Assembly (NCBI GenBank): GCA_007922225.1
Contig: ML679941.1
Span: 63,154,099 to 63,218,098 of the forward strand
Source: Emydura subglobosa
Lineage: Eukaryota > Chordata > Testudines > Chelidae
Length of the DNA stretch: 64,000 nt
Reading direction: 5' to 3'
The notes beneath the pieces were generated by a model. The model was not told the DNA's origin. It saw nothing but the letters and a program-made list of their open reading frames with translations, and searched no databases. A program made the position numbers and the translations under genes. How positions within the stretch are numbered: the first letter of the stretch is position 1; each line of letters starts with the position of its first letter. This document shows, piece after piece, positions 22,471 to 32,830 of this stretch.

Positions 22471-23161
22471 CACCTCACGGCCTGGAGGCTCTATGGCTGA
22501 CGGAGGAAGAGAGAGCCTGCTCGGTGCGGGTCCAACAAGTCCTGCTTGGCAGCAGGAAGCCTTCTACATAGGTCGTGTATCGGGCTAAGTGGAACGGTTT
22601 ACCTCTTGGGTGGAGTCCTGGGGCATTCCATCCAGCCTCTCGCCTGTACAGGCGATCCTGGAGTACCTGCTCCAGCTAAAGCTCCAGGGATTGGTGCTGG
22701 CCTCACTGAAGGTTCACCTGGCAGCCATTTCGGCTTTCCGTTAGCTGCTAGAGGGGAGATCGCTGTTCTCCCACCCCATGTCGGTCAGGTTCCTCAATGG
22801 AGTGGAGAGGCTTTATCTGCAGGTCCATGACCCGATGCCTCCCTGGGATCTCAGCCTGGTCCTCTCGAGACTCACGGGGCCTCCCTTTGAACCCATGGCT
22901 TCATGATTGCTACTCATGCTTTCATGGAAGGTTGCCTTCCTGGTGGCCATTACCTCAGCTAGGAGGGTCTCTGAGATTAGGGCCTTGACCTCAGAGCTCT
23001 CTTATACAGTATTCTATAAGGACTCGGTTCAGCTGAGGCTGCATCCAGCCTTCCTGCTCAAGGTGGTTTCCCAATTTCATTGTAATCAAGATATTTTTCT
23101 CCCCGTGTTTTTTCCCAAACTGCATGGTTCGGAGGAGGAAAGTTTTTTTCTATATTTGTAG
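22471..23161 (+). pseudogene. DIRS tyrosine recombinase, truncated and broken
   Basis: The recombinase inserts the circular DNA copy. The N-terminal, core-binding half is readable as VVYRAKW, then after a one-base frame change near 22,598 as FTSWVESWGIPSSLSPVQAI and LASLKVHLAAISAFR. Stops lie at TAG (about 22,569), TAG after SAFR (about 22,743) and TGA after FEPMAS (about 22,904). The catalytic half begins WKVAFLVAITSARRVSEIRA; the second Arg of ARRVSE (22,964-22,966) corresponds to the first catalytic arginine. Reading ends at TAG 23,159 after EEESFFLYL. The later His-X-X-Arg box and the nucleophilic tyrosine are absent, and none is seen in any frame downstream. The domain is therefore dead. 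Confidence 0.8.
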
Positions 23162-23642
23162 CCTCTGTAATCTCCCTGAGCATTTCACAATCACCATCAC
23201 CATCCTAATAGGTGACCGGTAGCATATTCCTACGGCTATGCTCTTTCTTATTCAAGCACGGAATTTTTATCCATAGAGATTCCATGGTACAGTTTGATTC
23301 ATTTAAAATTGTTACTATATTTGACTCTAAACTTTCGTTCACTTACAGTGCCACTCCCCGACTAGCATGACCTACTGTGGTGTTCCTATATATTTTCTTG
23401 TATTACTGTGTTCCATTAACTATCGTCATTCCACTTAGTTTCTGTGATGCTTGTTATATTATTATATCCTCATTTAATACTAGGTACTCAAGTTCACCCG
23501 TTTTAGTATTTGGACTTCTAGCAAAATGTGTCAATGTTTAGTTGTTTGCCTTCATGTGATGTAATTGAATAGAACTCATTTGTTTGACTGTTTCTCTTCA
23601 GCTCCTTCTGTACTTTATAAACTGTAACTGGGTTCAGAAAAG
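23162..23642. other. AT-rich flank 3' of the DIRS copy
   Basis: Base composition drops back to AT-rich immediately after 23,161. No right-hand DIRS terminus, poly(A) tail or other element was recognised. Confidence 0.5.
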
Positions 23643-23885
23643 AATTAAATAAGTTAGGTCCATTAATGAGGATTAGCCAAGATGTTTTTAGGGACACAAC
23701 CCCATGCTCTGAATGTCCCTAAGCCTCTGACTGCCAGAACCCGGGACTGGACAACGGGATGGATCACTCAATAGTTGCCCTATTATGTTCCTTCCCTCTG
23801 AAGCATCTGACAGCAGCCACTTTTGGAAGTCAGGATACTGGGCTAGATGGACCATTGGTCTGACTCAGTACGGCCATTCCTACAA
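23643..23885 (+). mobile_element. Interspersed repeat ending 'GATACTGGGCTAGATGGACC'
   Basis: Contains GGTCCATTAATGAGGATTAG near the start and ends with GATACTGGGCTAGATGGACC, TTGGTCTGACTCAGTACGGCC and ATTCCTAC. I recognise this as a very abundant turtle interspersed repeat with a conserved 3' end, but I cannot name the family with certainty (a SINE or the 3' end of a LINE are both possible). It has no coding capacity. Confidence 0.6.
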
Positions 23886-25623
23886 TCAAGGGTGGCCTTT
23901 GGAGCTTGTGTAAAACAAGGCCTCATGTCTATTGATTTGGTGTATTTGTTTATTTTAATGTGTTTGGTGACGATCTCAGCCCATTTTGGAGCTGTGAGGT
24001 GTTGCCATTCAGGCTGCCACACATGGCATTATTGTCACCATCTTGAGGGTTTATTGAGCAGTAGGAGTGTTTAATAAGCAGGAAGTCTCTTTTACATCCT
24101 TTATCATGCTGAACTGTGAGGGTTCAAGCTGGAGTGGATGAGAATCTTTTCCCGGAGGAAGACAAGCAACAGTGTGGTAGTGGGGGGGAATCATTTTATT
24201 GATCATGAAGAAGCAAAGCAGCCATCTGAACCACAGTTGGCATCTGAAACTCAAAGCAAAATTTAGGATAAATGTACACCAAGTAAAACAGCTGGGTTTC
24301 ACGTAGTCCTAGTAAGATTACACTCTCCAAACCCAAACCGAGGCTGAGAGTAACCAAAGCACTTAAGCCCACATTTAACGGTTAATGGGGCTACTCAGGA
24401 GCTTAAAGTTAAGCACATGTGCAAGCGCTTTGTTGGATCAGGATTTATAAGAAGAGGGTGGAGTATGTAAGGGAGAAAAAAACTAATAAGGTGCAAAATT
24501 TGCTTTAAAATGCCAGTCTTCTCTGAATCACAGCTAGGAAACTTAATACATACACCAATAGCTCCTCCTTTTCTGATGATCCTCTGAGGAATGAATCTTT
24601 TATCTCAAGAAGTGTTACTCCTAAAAGATCATCATTTGGGCTATCTCTGATATTTGATTATTTTATAATTACCTCTCTTTTTTCTTTAAATGTAAAAATC
24701 TTTTTAAAGATGAAAAAGAGCACAGTTTAGCTTCTCATACAGTTCTACAGGCTAATACTTTATTAGCATTATTTAAAAAGGAAAATAAATCCCTCCCTGC
24801 TCCTCCACTCACATTTCTGCCTTATTTCATTATGGAGCAATGCTTGAAGATTAAAATAAAGAATGTTCTTGCTCTCTATCAAGTTTTTAACATTGAGAAC
24901 AGCTCCCTTTTTATTTCATTTTTTTAATTTTATTTTAAAGATGTGTATTCTGGCTTGGATCACAAGTGAAACTGAGTTTATGGGATTCATTCAATTCCCT
25001 AGTGGACATTTGTCCACATCAGAGAAACATCCCACATTATCACAGTTTTGGCAGCCTTTTCTCCATAGAGGTTTAAGACTGGAATAGCAAGGAAATTGTA
25101 GATCAGGAGTGAGGCGTATTGGCAAAGCTTTGACAATTACATAGCACCTGCCTGCACTATGCCTTCGTGTGTCCTGTGCTGTTGGTTTATTATTTTAGTA
25201 ATACAGTAACCAGATTCACACTCTGTTGGGCATGAGAGAGAGAAAAGAATTGCATAGATTATTAAAGTGGTGCTTCTAAATTCAGCTACCAGACTTCCAC
25301 TTATGAGTTATATGGTCAGACCCCCATGCACCTCACTGGAAATGTGTTGTACTGAATATATTCTAGTGGTAGCTTTAAAAAAAAGTGACACGGCAAAGCG
25401 AACATTCAAAACAAGTTTATGAATGCCATCTAGCAATCCCCTTCCCCCTCATCCATCACTCTCAGAATTTGTTAAAGGAATAACTCTGTAACAGAGTATT
25501 TTTACCTATTAAAGTGTGACTGTCTCTGGGAGACAGGCTATCCCTGCAGTAAGTGAGCATTGACAAAATATTGTGTGTTACTGTAGGTTTTTATATTACG
25601 CTCTTCATTGTAGCATCAGAGTG
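23886..25623. other. AT-rich stretch with a short palindrome fragment
   Basis: About 24,370-24,455 holds a half-palindrome (AAGTTAAGCACATGTGCAAG, then GTTGGATCAGGATTTA) of the short fold-back repeat type seen elsewhere in the window. Otherwise no feature was recognised. Confidence 0.45.
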
Positions 25624-25903
25624 TATGTCTACACTGCAGTGAAACACCTGTTATTGGCCCATGTCAGCTGACTCAGGATCACGGGGCTCAGGCTGCATGG
25701 GGTTGTAAAATTGCAGTGTAGACTCTCAGGCTGGACCCTAGGCTTTGGGACCCTCCCCTCTCAAGGGGACTCAGAGCCAGGACTCTAGCTGGAGCCTGAA
25801 CATCTACACTGCAATTTTACAGCCCTACATTCCAAGCCCCACTTGCCCGAGTCAGCTGACACGGGCTAGCCACACAGGTGTTTAATTGCAATGTAGATAT
25901 ACC
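25624..25903. mobile_element. Full-length palindromic fold-back element, about 280 bp
   Basis: The left half begins TATGTCTACACTGCAGTGAA and carries GTCAGCTGACTCAGG, GTAAAATTGCAGTGTAGAC and a CAGGACTCTAGCTGGAGCC-type centre. The right half is its approximate reverse complement and ends TTGCAATGTAGATATACCC. Both halves therefore contain GTCAGCTGAC and the internal TGTAGA boundary, giving two nested inverted pairs. CAGAGTG flanks both sides (25,617-25,623 and 25,904-25,910), a likely 7- to 8-bp target duplication pointing to a hAT-type transposase. No coding sequence. Confidence 0.75.
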
Positions 25904-27120
25904 CAGAGTGCCCTGGAGTAGTGCATTAAGCAGTGTGACTACCCATCTGCCACGTTGTGGAATAAGACTGATAAATCAGCAAATTGCCTGGAGGGATGGT
26001 TTTGCACTGATTTAGATACCTTATTCAGAAGTCTGAGATCCTGTTTTGTGAGTCTTACTTCAAAAGATCATCAAAAGTTCTTTTTTTAAAGAATAAATTT
26101 AAACTAATTTTCTCCCTTTGGATATTCTTACCAAGGCTGTCTTCACTCTGGTCTGCAACTTGATTCAATCACATTCTGTGTTTGCTCTTTTACAGGTTTG
26201 GTTTCACTATAGTATGATTTTTAGCATCTGTCAGAATCCTCTGTGGACTGTTGAACAATGGGAGGGGAGAGGTGGGGGGACGGGGACAAACCACTGCCAG
26301 CTCCACACAGATTGAAGCCTGAACCTCAGAATCTGCTTAGCAGTAATGTATCCATCTAACTTTTAAGTCCTGATTGCTCAGTTCTGGGAATAGCATTAAA
26401 TTCCAGCCAGTCATGATCTGCCAGGTCACGATTAAACTGTCTAGTTTGGGAACGAAGAAGGAAAAAGAATTGAATAAATCCATATACTGCAATCTTTGGA
26501 AAAGATAGGAATCCCTGTAATTATTCAGATGTGCTATTTTGGTCACTTTTGATTTAATGCCACAGAGCTCTCTTACACTGATGTTAGTGGGAGTTACAAG
26601 GTGCTTGGCACTTTACCAGATCAAGCCATTGTTACAGAAATTGGGGTAATGCTGCCTACAATTGCAACACATGGATGCCAAAATATACAGGACCCAGGTG
26701 GTGCCTCCCCTGCCTCTAGCTATGTGGCTTTTGGAGAAAACTGTAGAGGCATCAACCAAAGACTCCAGCCAGCAGGGGCAGAAGCAGCCAATGCAGTGTC
26801 CTTGGGACATTTTCTACAGTTTTGCATGGACTTTTTCTGCCTTGTTCTGATTGGCTATTTACTCTAACACTTTTCCTTCTCCCCTCTGTTTTTTCATCTC
26901 GTTTTCACTCCACACCTACCCCTCTTTACCCTCTTCTCCCCAACCTTGCCTCCTTACACCCTGACCTTTCGTTTTCTTTCCCATTAGTTTATACCCTTCC
27001 TAAGTAAATCCACCCTCAAAATAACCCCCAGACCCAGGAAATTAACATGCTGTTTGTTGCCATCACATTGTTCACTTTGTGTTCTACCCCTCTCCCCTCA
27101 ATGTGTCTGTCTTGTCATTT
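25904..27120. other. Non-coding stretch with a pyrimidine-rich tract
   Basis: 26,870-27,000 is C/T-rich on the + strand. No gene or named repeat. Overlapping short open frames at 26,600-26,867 on both strands show no domain. Confidence 0.5.
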
Positions 27121-27215
27121 AGATTGTAAGCTCTTTGGGGCTGGGACCATCTTCTGCTCTGTATGGTGCTTATCACATTCTTGGTTTGCCCTTAGGCACT
27201 ACTGTAATGAACAGG
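27121..27215 (+). mobile_element. SINE 3'-tail fragment
   Basis: AGATTGTAAGCTCTTTGGGG, CTGGGACCATCTTCTGCTCT and CTTAGGCACTACTGTAATGA match the tail of the MIR-like SINE at 5,301-5,748 and 40,166-40,385. The head and core are not recognisable here. Confidence 0.55.
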
Positions 27216-27262
27216 ATTAATATAATTAGGTCCCTAAAATTACATTCCTAAAACCATTTAAG

Positions 27263-27475
27263 CAGGCTGGATTTTTCAAAGGGGTTTATGGGAATTAGGC
27301 ACCCAGCTCCCATGAAAAGTCAGTGGGAACTGGGTGCCTTACATTCCAGTCCATCTGATAACCCCAGTCCTAAACAAGGGACTTGATTTTTTTCAAAACT
27401 GATGTGAACACAGCCGCTGTCTTTGGCTTCTTTGAGAGCTGCTAGACGCTCAGAGCTTTAGAAAATCAGGCTCCA
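27263..27475. repeat. Palindromic short interspersed repeat
   Basis: AGGCACCCAGCTCCCA (27,297-27,312) and TGGGAACTGGGTGCCT (27,324-27,339) are inverted copies with one mismatch and an 11-base loop. The outer ends GGCTGGATTTTTCAAAGG and TTAGAAAATCAGGCTCC are also roughly inverted. It is one of several fold-back repeats in the window and is non-coding. Confidence 0.6.
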
Positions 27476-27537
27476 TATTTAAGTGCTGGTTTAGCGTTTC
27501 CGAATAAAAAAGAATCTGCATTTTTTCTTTGATTAAG

Positions 27538-27559
27538 GTAAATAAATAAATAAATAAAG
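27538..27559. repeat. (AAAT)n microsatellite
   Basis: Five to six tandem AAAT units. Confidence 0.9.
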
Positions 27560-28408
27560 CACAACGTTCTGGTTACTCTGGTTAACTTATGCACATTACC
27601 CTCACGCCTTTACTGGATACTCTGCTGCAAATGAAGCAATTCATGTTAGCCACTTGTTGCAGCATATAGACCAGGCAAGTTTTAAACAAATCTTTTGTCA
27701 AGTATATGAATCAGTGAAGATCTTTGAGGCAACTACTTTATCTGATGAAAGCTTGTTAAACATGTACAATGCAATTCAAGTCTGTAATCTTTTCTTTAGA
27801 TGCCATATTACCTTAATTACTATTAGATGAGAGAGACACAATGCTCTGTAATGAAACTTTAGTCTAGCGTAAAATAGCCATTAGTTTGGTGGGGTTTTTT
27901 TTTAAACTCAAACTCTTTTCAATTCAAACTGCCAGTCTCTGATGTGAATTTACTATACAGCCTTGGTTTGAAGAGGACAGGGAGGCTTTAAGGGGCTATG
28001 AACTGGCAGATTAAAACACAATGGGTCCACAGGTTTTTAAATGCATTCTGATTCCCAGGATGGACATGGTGTTCAGAATGTTTTGAGTGTCGATCATGTT
28101 GTCATGTTCAATATCACTATAACTATCCCATGCAGCTTTTTTATATTGATCATTTTAAAGACAAGTTCTTTTCGTTTTAATACACAGCTTTATTTCTCAA
28201 ATTATTTTCAAATCCTAGATATCTTCTCTTGAACCCAACCAGGGCTGTTAATTTCAAAGTTGATAATGAACTGAGCAAACCATACACAATGTGTAATCTC
28301 CTCTTGTTATAACATCTGCTTTTGCCTTGAACATTTAAGGTGCTGCTTGCATACCATGGGTAATATTACATTGAATGAAACTTTCTTTTCCTTCTCAACT
28401 CTGCTTAG

Positions 28409-28448
28409 CTTTCCAGTGTGAGCATACAGGAAAAGATGAAGAAATGCA
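28409..28448 (+). other. Candidate microexon (weak)
   Basis: A long pyrimidine tract (CTTTCTTTTCCTTCTCAACT) is followed by two possible acceptors, CTTAG (AG at 28,407-28,408) and TTCCAG (AG at 28,415-28,416). An open segment reads CEHTGKDEEM, followed by GCA|GTAAGTG, a consensus-like donor with GT at 28,449-28,450. The exon would be 32 nt (from 28,417) or 40 nt (from 28,409). I do not recognise the peptide. Chance occurrence in 64 kb is quite possible. No other exon is recognised in the window, so the host gene, if any, is unknown. Confidence 0.15.
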
Positions 28449-28989
28449 GTAAGTGTCTACCTTTTTGGAAAACAAATACTTCGTAATGGGTATTGAAGAA
28501 GGAGAAACTAGACAGGCATTCCATCTGAATAAATCCCCTTTTTCACTAATAGAAAGTAGTCTGATGTGTCATATAAATTACCAGTAAAAATACATATTTT
28601 TGCAGCTACCATTCAAATGTTTCTTCTTGGGCCTTACGCAAATTCTTTACATGATATTAAAATGTGTACCTGTCAGGAGTGAAGAATGTGATCCAAAGTC
28701 TAGCTGTTGGTGACATTCAATCTTTTTTTTATGTATAGAGGGCAGAAAGGGGAGCCGGCCTGAGTATGAGTTCTACATCTTTCATATTATTTTAATTTCA
28801 TTAACAAATACACCGTGTTAACATTTAAGGAATAAATTTAATCAAATTAATATGTCCTTGTTTTGTTTTGAATAACAATATCCTGGTGTAAACTAAAGAG
28901 ATTAAAGCCTGAATATGACTGAGCTGAATATTTACACGAAAGCTTCACTGCACTATTAGTATACTAACAGTGAAATCTTCCTAGATGAA

Positions 28990-29272
28990 CACCTTTAAGT
29001 GCATCTCTGCATGGGGACTCTCAGGAAGTTAAGGCAAACCAGCTAAAAGTGTGAAGTCAATGCTCATCAGTTAAGGCACGTTAACCCCCATGTGGATGTT
29101 TTCATTCAGAAGTACAGTGGCCTCCATGATTAAGTTATAGTGAGCTAAGATCACTTTACTTCTGAGTGAAAGCAGACACACCTGGTTTAATATTCTTTAA
29201 CTTATGCACATTACCCTCACGCCTTTATTTGATTTGCCTTAACTTTCTGGCGTCTCCATGTGGACATGACCT
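28990..29272. mobile_element. Nested inverted-repeat element, about 280 bp
   Basis: The outer arms CATGGGGACTCTCAGGAAGT plus TAAGGCAAA (about 29,010) and, inverted, the CCAGAAAGTTAAGGCAAA block (about 29,230-29,260) face each other. An inner pair, TTTCATTCAGAAGTACAGTG (about 29,100) and its partner at about 29,150-29,170 with 18 of 20 matches, forms a second hairpin. CATGTGGA occurs again at 29,089-29,096, so the element looks like a doubled unit. No ORF. Probably a MITE-like transposon. Confidence 0.6.
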
Positions 29273-31861
29273 GAAAGAGGCTACCCATAGGAAGAAATCC
29301 ATCTGCATGCAAACATGTTGTACCTTAACCAGTTTTTCAATGTAGTTCATTTTGGGAGTAAGAAGTTTATAAAATATACCAGTTTATTGCATAAACTGGT
29401 CTTCAGATAGGAAGACCATTGCATTGTTCTGTTTGGCAGGGTTATTATTCCCTTTCTAACTTTTATTTGCAAAAAGGCTGAAATATGGAAGACCTGCTTT
29501 TTTGTAAGATGTTGAGCTACCATTTCTGACTTATTATTTTTGAACATCTGTTGCATTGAATTTTTAGTATTCGAATAGTGAAAATCCTGGAGTTCTTATT
29601 TAGGTTTTGCACAGGGATGGAATGCTCAGAGCTCCCATTTCCTTCAGTGGTTTTTTTTGCCTGAATAAGGATTTAAGATTAATCTTCTCTTTAAGAATCA
29701 GATTCTGATTTGTTTTGTCCTGAGGTTTTAAGCTGTGTTGGTTGAATTCATAGATGGGGAAAAGTTTCAAGCTGCCTAAGATTTTTGGCTCTATGCTCTC
29801 AATACATCATTGAGCCTTTCATTGTTAAATCCCTACATGGTACTTTTAAAATTGACCACCTACATACTGTTGCCAACATTCCATGAGTCTCACGAAGATA
29901 TATCATAATGAACTAAGATTTTTTTCTGAAAAACATGCACATATGTGAACAGGCATAGCTCCTGAGAACTCAAATATGAGAATAATGGACCCAATATAAG
30001 AAAAGTGAGCCAAAAAGAAATGGGATATTTTTTCTTCAAAATAAGTCTTTTAATTTTTTAATTCAAGCTTATGATTTATTTTGATCTGTCTTATGGATAT
30101 TCAGCTTGCAGGGTTGGCAGTGCTGCATGTTGTTCCTTACATGAGTCTTATGATTGTTCTGCAGCCTAACAATCAATTTTTTTTTAAGATATGGACTCCT
30201 CATTTTAAAAGCATGACTAGACCTCGGGTATTTTATTCTAATTTACAGTCGCCAAGATTTAGTGATGGTAGCCAAAAGTCACTCATCACTTTTGATCTTC
30301 ATCTTTCTTCCCTCTCCTCTCAGTCTTTCTTCTCGCTCCCCTAGTCTTCCATCCCACTCTGTTTCTTCTCCCTTTCCCTTGGTCTTTTGCTGCCACAGTT
30401 CTCAGTCTTGTCCACTTTTCCCGATCTCAGAACCGTGTCCTTCCCCTTTTCTTTTTCCCTCGCTGCCATCCAAACCTCCTTGCTTGTCCTGTTTCCCTTT
30501 GTTATTTCCTGCCTGGTTTACATACAGTAAATAGTGTGACAACTTGTCTGTGGTTAGTTATAGGAGTTGAATCTTAAAAAAACCCAAAACAAACAAAAAA
30601 AAGCAACTCAACCCACATCTCCCCTCCTCCCCTCCAAAAAAAGACACCCCCCCCAACAACAGACCAATCAACAAACAGATGAGCAGGGTAGCTTGGCTGA
30701 TGGTGTTACAGATGATTAGATTCCGCTACAATGGAACTTCTTTATTCCTTTCTTGTGGCAGAATATTGCTGCCAATCTTAATCCTCTGTGCTGCTAATTG
30801 GGTCCTGCATTTTATATATATAATTATTTTTTGCTGGCTGCCAGTCAGATCGGGTTGGCCTCTATTTATTTGTTGTACTCAGGAAAGAGTAACTGCTAAT
30901 TAGTGATCACACTACATTGACAAGGGAGTCATTTCATTTTGTTTTTCTTTTTTGAAACGAAGAGAGAGAGTAGAAGGGAGAAAGGAGGGGAGGGGAGGGT
31001 TTCGGGATCTTATTGTGTTTGCTGTCTACATGTATGAGATGCTTCAGTGTTTTGGATGGTTACCCTGTGTATTATCCCACAGGGTTGTGGTAGTTTGACC
31101 TCCACTTTAGTCTGTTGACCTTTGTCTTTCTGTTCAGGCTTGGGCCTGTCTAATGCTAATTAGGGTGCTGTTCACAGCTATGTTCTCTTGAAAGCAGGAC
31201 CCTCTCCCAAGACCACATTGGTGGTCCTGAACAGACCAATGAAAAAAATTGGTTGCAACAACCTCCCTCTTAACTTTGAGTATTTACTATATTAGTACAT
31301 ATTTTGTAGTTAAGACCTGTTGAGGTCTTAGCCCTTTCACTTAGCACAAATGCTCAAATATTGCATTGACAAGGGCATACATATACCTAGAGAGCAATTA
31401 GTAAGGAACAAATTGGGATTCCTGCATATCTTCAGTCAAGTGCAATGTTAATTCTTTTAATCATAGCTTTCAATTCAAAACACACTAATGAGAGAATTAG
31501 ATAAAGGACTATTATATCAGAGGCACAGGCAGTGAAGGATCTTTTGTGTAATAGGCCACTTTTGTGATCCTAATAAATGTAATATAGGGAAACTATCAAG
31601 CATTTGGTTTCAGTGTTTCAGAGACTAAGGTTTTGAAGCAGCTAAGGAGAATACACATCTATGGTCAATATATAACTGACTCTTTTTAAGGTTTTGATCT
31701 CCCTCCTTGCCCCCTATGTTGCCATCATCCACTGTGGACTCAATTAAAAGTATGATTCTTGCTGATAGATTTCTCAACTACATTTCTAGCCATCTAGTAT
31801 GAAATTATCACACTAGAAAAGACCAATAGACTAATTAGCAGTCTTGCCAGTAACTGTGGCT

Positions 31862-31903
<42 letters not shown>

Positions 31904-32830
31904 TCACACACACACACACAGCACCTCTGAACTGTTCATTTTCTTTGTGGTGGTGGTCTTTCTCCCCACTAGATCTCTAGACAAAGCATTATGGTACCAA
32001 GTTGTTATTGCATCATAATATCAGGAAAACTTTTGTCTGAGTCACTTTTTCTTGTCTTTTGAAGTGAGGTAAAAAAAAGGAAAGGGGACAGGGTTTGAGA
32101 TGAACAGGGCTTCAATTATCTGGGAGATCATATGCGAACATACGTAAGCATGAAGTGAACAGATCCCAAAGAACTCATGCAATAAGTCAGTCCAACCTGA
32201 GTACAGACCCATTTATTAGATGGAGAGTCTCTTGGTCAATGAAATATATCATGCAGGAGCTTGTATGTCATGGAGTTTCTTCTACCACCTTTCATGGTGA
32301 GACCTAGGTGCTTTTGTAGATAAAGGTTTTGAGTTAAGAGGACAGCACACAGTCCCTTTCTAATTGGGAACAATGGGCCTTATTGCTTGGAGCCCATCAG
32401 TCAGTGCTGAAAGATCTGATCAGCTGAGAGAAGACACTTCCTTGCTTGCCAACTGTTTTTTCAAATAAGATATAACAATTTAGAATTGATTTCTGTTTTC
32501 TAAGAAGCTGAGGATGCTTTTTATTATGCTAAGAGTCTGACAGGGCCATTTGATTATTTAGGGAAGTATTTCTGAAAGTAAATAAGGTGCCAGTTGCAGG
32601 GCAAAGAAAATCTTCTGGCATTAAGTCAGCCTGTTCATCAGAAGAGAATGCTTATATGGAAGAGAATTATTTCATGTGATGTGCAAAATACAGACTTTTA
32701 ACAAAGGGCAATATACTATCTGACGTATGGTTTAAGACTGTATATTTTTTGGGTATCTGTTATTTTAATATATAATGCAGAAGGCTTTAGAAGTGGCAAA
32801 GCCACAAGATCTATAGAAAAAGTTTTAGTG
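29273..32830. other. AT-rich stretch with pyrimidine and purine tracts
   Basis: 30,290-30,520 is strongly pyrimidine-rich on the + strand, which explains the Ser/Pro/Leu-rich open frames there. 30,955-31,005 is purine-rich (GAGAGAGAGTAGAAGGGAGA). A C run lies at 30,646-30,654. No gene or interspersed repeat recognised apart from the microsatellite listed separately. Confidence 0.5.
31863..31920. repeat. (CT)n-(CA)n compound microsatellite
   Basis: About 17 CT units followed by an interrupted CA tract. A likely polymorphic locus. Confidence 0.95.

Larger units (their letters stand above)
18112..23161 (+). mobile_element. DIRS-like (tyrosine-recombinase) retrotransposon, decayed and 3'-truncated
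   Basis: About 5.05 kb of GC-richer DNA in AT-rich surroundings. It starts at CTTCTTCTTCGAGTGCTTGT and contains, on the + strand, a gag-like ORF1, reverse transcriptase, RNase H and tyrosine recombinase in the DIRS order. DIRS elements copy through RNA but integrate by a tyrosine recombinase rather than a DDE integrase, so no LTRs or target duplications are expected. The recombinase is cut off after the first catalytic arginine, and the element's right terminus and internal complementary region are not found. At least one frameshift and several stops break ORF1. The RT, RNase H and recombinase blocks each need frame changes. A 10-N gap sits between RT and RNase H. It cannot be autonomous. Confidence 0.9.

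Noticed and set aside
30262..30534. Ser/Pro/Leu-rich open frame
   Set aside because: Direct translation of a polypyrimidine tract.
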